NCBI GenBank assembly: GCA_036835375.1
Contig: DAITMB010000180.1
Location: 1 to 7,741, forward strand
Source: JANQTF01 sp036835375
GTDB taxonomy: Bacteria; Bacteroidota; Bacteroidia; J057
Reading direction: 5' to 3'
DNA: 7,741 nt
The position numbers and the translations under genes are program-made. Below, in pieces: positions 1 to 5,563 of the stretch. Each line of letters starts with the position of its first letter. The first letter of the stretch is position 1. Under the pieces are notes generated by a model that worked only from the letters and a program-made list of their open reading frames with translations, had not been told where the DNA came from and did not search any database.

Positions 1-5
1 AATTC

Positions 6-1235
6 TCAGTGAAGAATTCTTCCTTTCGCTCGCTCACGCTCGTGGGCAAGGATTGCGCTGCCCAACTCAGCCATAAAAGGCAAAGCGACTTCGTCGTATT
101 CGTAGCGATCGTCATTGAAAACTTGATTTTCATTGGTCCACATAGTAGCTGACAGCAAAAATTCGATGCCATGGGTTTGGTCCACGATGTAGGCATTGTC
201 CGTGACCCATCCGTAGGCGATCCCCACTTTGTTGTACACGCGTATGTCCGGCGGGATGGGCGCATGACTGTCACCAAACAAGAAAAATTTGACATATCCA
301 TCAGGGTAGATCGCGTTGTCGTAGCGAGGGAAAGAAGATTCCCGAGGGGTCATCCCGAGGTATTGGATCATCAAAGCCCTGTCGGCGGTATTGAGGCGCA
401 GCGCATGTTGCTCATTATGGTCCAGAAAAAAGATTTGCTTCAAAAATTCTTGCTGGTCGCGGAGGGGAAAGTAGTTTTTATCAGAAAAATCTTTGGGTCC
501 ATTCACCAATTTCCCTCCTACCATCTCTCCTTTACCGATCAACACATCAGGTGTGAGCGAAGGCGGCAGGCTGTCCCAGCGTGCCGGGAGCCTCAACAAT
601 GTGTCTTTGCCATCTGCCGACAAAAAATAGAGGGGATTGAGGTGCTGATTTGCGCGGCGAGACAATGACAGCGACAAGCGATGCACAATGCGGGTATCTG
701 GGAATCCCAGTTCGGTCATGCGCAGATGGATGCGGGCTGGACCTACGAACTCATAGAGTCGGTTGAACGCGTCGTTGTCGCTGACGAGCAGAATCTTTTT
801 GGCGTAGTGTGCCACAGATGGATAGCCATTTTCTGCGCTACTGTCGCGCCATGCAGGCGATTGAGTCGTTCCAGCGCTGTCTGTGAGCATGGGCCAAGTA
901 GGATCCAGCCCCAATTCGCGGCATAACTCCAAGGCCAAAGCCACGACTGGGAGCTTGACGGTGCTGGCGGGATAGAAGTAAGCCGATGAATCTTCACGCA
1001 GTGAATGTTCGCGAAGAGAAAAAGTGCGAAAGCTGGGCCTCCCAAGCGAGTCCCGATCAATCTGGGTATATCGAATTTGAAGATGATATTCTTCTGCTCT
1101 CTCCGCAACAGATTGAATCAAGCCGCCGGATTGCCTGATCAGTTGCTCCAGCAAAAGGCCTTGATTAGGCGAACAGCCCGAAAGTCCGAGGCACAGTAGG
1201 ACAGAAAGAAAAAATGGGAGGACAATTTTGCACAT
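6..1235 (-). CDS. Lipoprotein serine hydrolase, class A beta-lactamase-like fold
   Basis: The predicted 409-residue protein begins with a lipoprotein signal: a basic/hydrophobic stretch ending in the lipobox LSGC, with Cys21 as the lipidated residue. The ATG at 1235 was chosen because it places this signal at the N terminus; the frame extends upstream to a TTG at 1337, which would bury it. The class A/penicillin-recognising serine hydrolase motifs occur in order: SxxK as S91-T-V-K94 (nucleophile and general base), SDN at 152-154, and a KTG-like triad as K336-V-G338. The KTG threonine is therefore replaced by valine, and no clear ExxLN omega-loop motif (the deacylating Glu166 of true beta-lactamases) is visible after SDN. 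The region from about 190 to 300 is long compared with class A enzymes. The family includes beta-lactamases, D,D-peptidases and uncharacterised hydrolases. A membrane-anchored hydrolase acting on peptidoglycan or another amide/ester is an inference; antibiotic resistance is not supported. It is transcribed divergently from the phosphoesterase gene. Confidence 0.88.
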   Translation of the reverse strand: MCKIVLPFFLSVLLCLGLSGCSPNQGLLLEQLIRQSGGLIQSVAERAEEYHLQIRYTQIDRDSLGRPSFRTFSLREHSLREDSSAYFYPASTVKLPVVALALELCRELGLDPTWPMLTDSAGTTQSPAWRDSSAENGYPSVAHYAKKILLVSDNDAFNRLYEFVGPARIHLRMTELGFPDTRIVHRLSLSLSRRANQHLNPLYFLSADGKDTLLRLPARWDSLPPSLTPDVLIGKGEMVGGKLVNGPKDFSDKNYFPLRDQQEFLKQIFFLDHNEQHALRLNTADRALMIQYLGMTPRESSFPRYDNAIYPDGYVKFFLFGDSHAPIPPDIRVYNKVGIAYGWVTDNAYIVDQTHGIEFLLSATMWTNENQVFNDDRYEYDEVALPFMAELGSAILAHERERAKGRILH

Positions 1236-1357
1236 AGAACAAGATACCGATTTCGCGCATTCTACAAGAATCAATTGAGATGACTTCGTCAAGGTTGTCA
1301 ATTCCAAGGGCTTTTCCGTAATTCGACGCCTAAGCAATTTTCAAATCTTTTGACAAT
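1236..1357. promoter_or_regulatory. Divergent intergenic region between serine hydrolase and phosphoesterase genes
   Basis: These 122 bases separate two divergent starts, so they should hold promoters for both genes. On the minus strand a TTGAC element (rc of about 1286-1290) lies some 20 bases before TAGAATGC (rc of about 1257-1264). That only loosely resembles the Bacteroidota -33 TTG / -7 TAnnTTTG pattern. An 8-base palindrome TCAATTGA lies at 1271-1278. No exact -7 consensus was found for the plus-strand gene. The regulatory role is inferred from geometry alone. Confidence 0.4.
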
Positions 1358-3268
1358 ATGAATCGCCCACTCTTTCGTTCCATTTCCCTTAAAAAATACG
1401 CCCTATTGGCATGGATGCCTCTTATTTTGACCGTTCAAGCATGTGCGCAGCAATCCATTGTACCGATTGTTCACCAGAACATTGAGGTCAGTGAAGGCAA
1501 AGCATACATTGAGGCGGATGGCACACGCTTCGAAGAGTTCACCCCCACCAACCGCCTCGGCCTCTCGCACATGAAAGGCACATTCACCGGAACCGAAACG
1601 GGCCTCACAGTAGATTTCGGACAGCCTACGCTCTCAGGGACCATGTATTACGGATTCATTCCTTATGGCGACTCGCGCCACCCAATGCCAGTGTATTTCA
1701 AGGCTCCCGCCAAAATTGTGGAAGGAAAGACCGAGATTATCATCACTGATGAATTGGACGGTCGGTACGACATGGTGAAATGGGAGGAAAAAGGGATTGG
1801 GACCTTTGGCTACCGCGTGGTAAACGAAGCGGGTACTTTGCTGTACGACGGAAAAATCACCTTCACAGGCAAAGGTCCTTTTCAAGTCGTTCCCACAGTG
1901 ATAGAAGGCCCGTTCGTGTGTAAAGTGGGTCCTGACTCTGCCGTGATTGCCTTTGTGACTCAACTCCCCGTGCAAGCCAGTGTGCTCATTGGCGGCCAGA
2001 CCTTCAGCGATTCCCGTGCAGAGACACATCACGAGATCACCGTCAAGCACCTCGCACCCAACTCTGAGCATGCCTACCTCCTCCAAGTCGGGGAATGGAA
2101 TGCAACCTTTTCCCTGCGCACTGCTCCTCAGCCCGGCACACGCCAAGCCTTCACCTTTGCCTATGCAAGCGACTCCCGAAAGGGTCAAGGCGGAGGCGAG
2201 CGGAATCTATACGGAGCGAATTTTTACATCATGAAAAAGGTCATGGCACTGGCGATGCAGCAAAATGCCGCTTTCTTCCAGTTTACGGGGGACATGATCA
2301 ATGGGTATCTCAACGATGCCGACGAAATGAACCTTGAATATGCCAATTGGAAACGAGCAGTAGAACCCTTTGGGCACTACATACCCGTGTATCTCACCAT
2401 GGGTAACCACGAGGCATTCATGCGGAGCTTTGTGGATGAAAAAGGGCGAAAAATCGACGTGAACCGATACCCTTATGAGACGGAGTCTGGAGAATACATC
2501 TTCAGCCAAAATTTCACCATGCCCACCAACGGCCCGATGAGCGAGGATGGACAGGCATACGATCCCGATCCTGACAAACAAAATTTTCCCTCCTACCAAG
2601 AAAATGTTTTTTGGTACCGACATGGGAATGTGGCAGTCGTCGTCTTGAATTCCAATTACTGGTACACCCCCACGACCCCAGCGATACCGCTCATCGGAGG
2701 AAATCCTCATGCGTACCTCATGGATGCCCAAATTCAGTGGCTGGAGCAGACCCTTTCCGCCATGGAATCAGATCCAACTTTGGATCACATCTTTGTCACC
2801 CAGCATACACCAGCTTTTCCCAATGGAGGTCACGTTCGCGATGATATGTGGTACGGCGGCAACAACGATGTTCGGCCCTGGATTGCAGGAAAGCCCGCAA
2901 AGTTTGGCATCATTGAGCGAAGAGATACTTACTTGGATCTGCTGATCAACCAGAGCAGCAAGGTGCGGGCAATTCTCACCGGCGATGAGCATAACTATGC
3001 CAGAACAGAAATTGGTCCCGGTATGAACATCTACCCTGAGTCCTGGATTCTCCCTAAACTGGATATGCGCCGCACCATCTGGCAGATCAATAATGGCGCT
3101 GCAGGGGCTCCGTATTACGCCCAAGAACAAACTCCCTGGAGCGAGCGCGTGCAGGGATTTACTACACAAAACGCTGTAGTATTTTTCGATGTGGATGGCG
3201 AGCGTATTGTGGTCCGCGTCCTCAATCCCGATACCCTGGAAGAGGTGGACAGCATGGTCCTTCGATAA
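1358..3268 (+). CDS. Exported metallophosphoesterase, purple acid phosphatase-like
   Basis: This is a 636-residue calcineurin-like phosphoesterase with an N-terminal export signal (residues 1 to about 30). The signal could be a lipobox (VQAC, Cys29) or a signal peptidase I site (ACA before Gln31). Residues about 40-175 form a beta-rich region I do not recognise. Residues about 180-257 resemble the fibronectin III-like domain that precedes the catalytic domain in purple acid phosphatases. The catalytic domain starts near 264 and shows the metal-site motifs in order: D272 in SDSR, GD at 311-312, GNHE at 349-352, H483 in TQHTP, and GDEHNY at 542-547. Two differences stand out: the first motif is DxR, and the usual GHxH is GDEH, so the first histidine of that pair is Asp543. 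A long insertion (about 355-480) separates GNHE from the next histidine. The family hydrolyses phosphomono- or diesters with two metal ions; the substrate here is unknown. The ATG gives a complete signal peptide. The enoyl-CoA hydratase-family gene follows 54 bases downstream. Confidence 0.9.
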   Translation: MNRPLFRSISLKKYALLAWMPLILTVQACAQQSIVPIVHQNIEVSEGKAYIEADGTRFEEFTPTNRLGLSHMKGTFTGTETGLTVDFGQPTLSGTMYYGFIPYGDSRHPMPVYFKAPAKIVEGKTEIIITDELDGRYDMVKWEEKGIGTFGYRVVNEAGTLLYDGKITFTGKGPFQVVPTVIEGPFVCKVGPDSAVIAFVTQLPVQASVLIGGQTFSDSRAETHHEITVKHLAPNSEHAYLLQVGEWNATFSLRTAPQPGTRQAFTFAYASDSRKGQGGGERNLYGANFYIMKKVMALAMQQNAAFFQFTGDMINGYLNDADEMNLEYANWKRAVEPFGHYIPVYLTMGNHEAFMRSFVDEKGRKIDVNRYPYETESGEYIFSQNFTMPTNGPMSEDGQAYDPDPDKQNFPSYQENVFWYRHGNVAVVVLNSNYWYTPTTPAIPLIGGNPHAYLMDAQIQWLEQTLSAMESDPTLDHIFVTQHTPAFPNGGHVRDDMWYGGNNDVRPWIAGKPAKFGIIERRDTYLDLLINQSSKVRAILTGDEHNYARTEIGPGMNIYPESWILPKLDMRRTIWQINNGAAGAPYYAQEQTPWSERVQGFTTQNAVVFFDVDGERIVVRVLNPDTLEEVDSMVLR

Positions 3269-3322
3269 GTTTTCCGACAGACTCCCCTACTAAACACTAC
3301 ACGCTTCCCAATTTCCTTCATC

Positions 3323-4138
3323 ATGACATACTCTACCTTACACATTACCCTTGAAAAAGGCGTAGCATGGGTCGAAGTGGCCCGCGCGGAAAAGGCCAAT
3401 GCCCTTGATGAACAATTTTGGCAAGAACTCCCGGCGTGTATGTACCAGCTAGACCAAGATGCTGCTTGTCGTGTCGTGGTGTTGGCAGGCCAGGGAAAGC
3501 ACTTTTGCGCGGGCATTGACTTGGGATACCTCATGAAAGTGGGAGGCGCGCCACAACAAGGAGCCTGCGAAGGTCGTCGCAGAGAAGCCCTTCGAAAGAT
3601 GGTTCTCGATTTGCAAAACGCGATTACTTCCGTGGAACGCTGTGCGAAACCCGTCATTGCAGCCATTCACGGTGGTTGCATCGGCGCTGGTGTGGATCTG
3701 GTCACCGCTTGTGACATGCGCTTCGCCACAGACGATGCTTTCCTGCAAGTCAAGGAAATTGACATGGGCATGGTCGCCGATCTGGGCACACTCCAGCGTC
3801 TTCCCAAGATCATTTCAGCCGGGCTGGCCAACGAAATTTGTTACACCGGGCGGAAAGTAATGGGCCAGGAAGCTGCATCCATCGGCTTGGTCAACCGATC
3901 CTACCCTTCCCAAGAAGAACTGTACCAAGAGGTCGCAGCAGTAGCAGCCAGCATTGCGTCTAAATCTCCCTTGTCTATTCGCGGGACCAAAGAAATGCTA
4001 CTCTACAGCCGCGACCATTCTGTCGAGGAAGGGCTTCGCTATATCGCTACCTGGAATGCGGCCATGCTCCTATCTGACGACTTGAACCAAGCCTTTCAAG
4101 CTGCCATGACAAAGCAGGCTGCCATGTTTCAGGACTAA
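3323..4138 (+). CDS. Enoyl-CoA hydratase/isomerase family protein, probable delta(3,5)-delta(2,4)-dienoyl-CoA isomerase
   Basis: The 271-residue protein is full length for a crotonase-fold enzyme and has no signal peptide, so it should be cytoplasmic. The oxyanion-hole segments are HFCAGID (60-66) and HGGCIGAGVD (116-125). It resembles eukaryotic ECH1 more than ordinary enoyl-CoA hydratase. The acids Asp125 (GVD), Glu145 (VKE) and Asp153 (VAD) have spacings of 20 and 8, the same as the catalytic Asp176/Glu196/Asp204 of rat ECH1. The stretch ADLGTLQRLPK (152-162) is also characteristic of that group. ECH1 shifts the double bonds of 3,5-dienoyl-CoA to 2,4-dienoyl-CoA, allowing beta-oxidation of unsaturated fatty acids with odd-numbered double bonds. 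Function is inferred from family and triad. No other beta-oxidation gene is nearby. It may share a transcript with the upstream phosphoesterase, but the gap shows neither a clear promoter nor a terminator. No strong Shine-Dalgarno sequence precedes the ATG, as is usual in Bacteroidota. Confidence 0.92.
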   Translation: MTYSTLHITLEKGVAWVEVARAEKANALDEQFWQELPACMYQLDQDAACRVVVLAGQGKHFCAGIDLGYLMKVGGAPQQGACEGRRREALRKMVLDLQNAITSVERCAKPVIAAIHGGCIGAGVDLVTACDMRFATDDAFLQVKEIDMGMVADLGTLQRLPKIISAGLANEICYTGRKVMGQEAASIGLVNRSYPSQEELYQEVAAVAASIASKSPLSIRGTKEMLLYSRDHSVEEGLRYIATWNAAMLLSDDLNQAFQAAMTKQAAMFQD

Positions 4139-4189
4139 TTCCATATGCTTAGGCTTCTAGCGCTTGTGATGAAGGTCTCCCACCACAAA

Positions 4190-5281
4190 TTATTGACAAT
4201 CGGAGCGAAACGCGACTTCTATCCGATGAGGCGAGTCGAGGAGACGAAAAAATTCCTCTAAGTAGTCTTTGCACGCATGACGGCTTCGCTCACTCAGATG
4301 CGGGCAGGTATCTACTAGCAAAAACCATTCGTCCTGGACATCCCGAAAGACTTGGAGTGCCGCTTGAAATTCTGATTCTGTGAAACAAATGCCCTGATAC
4401 ACGCGTGTCTTTACGCTCGGAATTTGAAGATCAGGATTAGGCTCAGCGTAAGGGGCATCGACCAATCCTGCGAAATCAAAATCGTAGGGAACTAGCACAG
4501 GTCTGGTGACCATCGGGTCGTTGGAACGAATCACCTTGAGATTATGCAAATTACCGACATGCCAATCCGAATTTCCGATGGCATATTGGAACAAAGCGAG
4601 CTGAAGAGTCCCCTGACGGTGTGCCCACGACTGGAGCATTTGCTTCGGCTCCATTTCAAAAGAGTCATTTCGCTTCGCTAGTTCATCAATGTCTTCCAGC
4701 AAAAAGCCCATTTGAGCCACATCCGGATAGCGTTGGTTCACATCCTTGTAAATGATGTGGACAAGGCGAACCTGAAAGCTGGCTGGATTAATGGTTTGGT
4801 ATAATTTATACGCCAAATACTCTTTCATGAGCAACTGCTCGAACACATCTTGCTGTCGGCAGCCGGTCACCAATTTGATTTTGGAGAGGTCATCCCAGGC
4901 AGCAAGCCCAAAATTCGCTTTCTTGAGCTTGAGGCTCAAAGGGGGAATGTTGCAGTAGCTTCGCCGAAATTCTCCTCTGGCCTTGACTCCGATGGGGCGC
5001 TCAATAGCGCCTTGGGCAGTGTGAATCGTCAGAAAACCTTCCTCGTAGGATTCGTCGGACTTCTTGCGAAAGATGCTCTTCATGTCGAGCACAAGCTCCA
5101 ACTCAATGGGAGCCTCAGGGCCAAACAGGGCCTGACTTTCCGCTGAAAATGCCAGTGAATACGTTGCATCAACATCATCACCTATTTGGGCAAAAGGGAT
5201 GGGTTGTGATTTCAAAGAAGAAACCAACAACAACAGACACGCTACCAAAAATAGATTACGAAGGGAATTATGAAGGCTCAT
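4190..5281 (-). CDS. Exported CotH-like kinase-fold protein
   Basis: The ATG at 5281 gives a 363-residue protein; the frame reaches a TTG nine bases upstream, but the ATG is preferred. Residues 1 to about 25 form a signal peptide (basic, then a Leu-rich core, probable cleavage before Gln26). The rest follows the order of the CotH spore-coat/kinase family: a KARGEFRR segment (100-107) followed by a PLSLKLKK strand (114-121), then KIKLVTG (134-140), then KEYLAYKLYQ (153-162) and a GFLLEDIDEL segment (192-201). A catalytic-loop-like GNSDWHVGN (236-244) with Asn247 follows, then the metal-binding-like YDFDFAG (266-272; Asp267 and Asp269). In CotH, Asp in the NxD loop and the later DxD bind Mg-ATP and transfer phosphate to secreted proteins. 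The assignment rests on motif order and is moderate in strength; a HipA/PI3K-like relative is an alternative. Whether it is active outside the cytoplasm, and on what substrate, is unknown. It converges with the isomerase gene and diverges from the adhesin gene. Confidence 0.75.
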   Translation of the reverse strand: MSLHNSLRNLFLVACLLLLVSSLKSQPIPFAQIGDDVDATYSLAFSAESQALFGPEAPIELELVLDMKSIFRKKSDESYEEGFLTIHTAQGAIERPIGVKARGEFRRSYCNIPPLSLKLKKANFGLAAWDDLSKIKLVTGCRQQDVFEQLLMKEYLAYKLYQTINPASFQVRLVHIIYKDVNQRYPDVAQMGFLLEDIDELAKRNDSFEMEPKQMLQSWAHRQGTLQLALFQYAIGNSDWHVGNLHNLKVIRSNDPMVTRPVLVPYDFDFAGLVDAPYAEPNPDLQIPSVKTRVYQGICFTESEFQAALQVFRDVQDEWFLLVDTCPHLSERSRHACKDYLEEFFRLLDSPHRIEVAFRSDCQ

Positions 5282-5563
5282 ACAAAGCAAATAAGACGGA
5301 AAATGACAGGAATCGGGAAAGAAATTTGCGATGTAGAAGCGTAGTATGCAGCCTAGATGCCAGTGTAAACACCCACTTGATACGCAGCGTTCGGAGGAAT
5401 GTCCCTCTTCTCACTTAAGGCGATATCGTTCTTATTCAAAAAATCCATGATAGCAGCATGGGGCTTCAATGGAAGTCCGGTGAAAAAATGATAATTTGGG
5501 AGGGTTGAGCGCATTAATGCACATTTATGCACGATGAATGACAAGGACTTTGGCTACTAGCAA
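5282..5563. promoter_or_regulatory. Divergent intergenic region upstream of kinase-like and adhesin genes
   Basis: These 282 bases lie between two divergent starts and should contain both promoters. No RNA gene, terminator or exact TAnnTTTG element was recognised. A near match, TAATTTG, lies at 5492-5498 on the plus strand, about 65 bases before the adhesin start, but it has no TTTG partner at the right distance upstream. A minus-strand reading frame at 5353-5514 (53 residues from ATG) is present; it has no recognisable motif and is not called a gene. A palindrome and tandem repeat sit at 5511-5532 and are listed separately. Confidence 0.35.
5511..5532. repeat. 10-base palindrome overlapping a 10-base tandem repeat
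   Basis: GCATTAATGC (5511-5520) is a perfect palindrome. It overlaps a tandem duplication, ATTAATGCAC (5513-5522) followed directly by ATTTATGCAC (5523-5532), identical at 9 of 10 positions. The element ends 31 bases before the adhesin start codon, so it could be an operator or lie in the 5' leader. A binding role is inferred from symmetry and position only; an AT-rich 10-base palindrome can arise by chance. Confidence 0.35.

Noticed and set aside
171..668. Plus-strand reading frame opposite the serine hydrolase
   Set aside because: It lies opposite conserved parts of the serine hydrolase frame, which has a clear signal peptide and catalytic motifs; the plus-strand product shows none.
1236..1337. 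N-terminal extension of the serine hydrolase from a TTG at 1337
   Set aside because: The extension would place 34 hydrophilic residues before the lipoprotein signal, disabling it, and would use up most of the divergent promoter region.
3115..3666. Minus-strand frame spanning the phosphoesterase end and the isomerase start
   Set aside because: It overlaps two well-supported plus-strand genes and has no recognisable protein features.
4139..4189. Possible bidirectional terminator between the converging isomerase and kinase-like genes
   Set aside because: Only short imperfect complementarity (CTTC/GAAG around an AGCGCT) is present, with no GC-rich stem followed by a T run.
5492..5498. TAATTTG as a Bacteroidota -7 promoter element for the adhesin
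   Set aside because: It is one base short of the TAnnTTTG spacing, and no TTTG lies at the expected distance upstream.
5353..5514. Minus-strand reading frame of 53 residues (63 from an upstream TTG) in the adhesin/kinase intergenic region
   Set aside because: It has no recognisable domain, signal or ribosome-binding site, its start lies inside the palindrome, and it occupies what should be divergent promoter space. Conservation data would be needed to call it.
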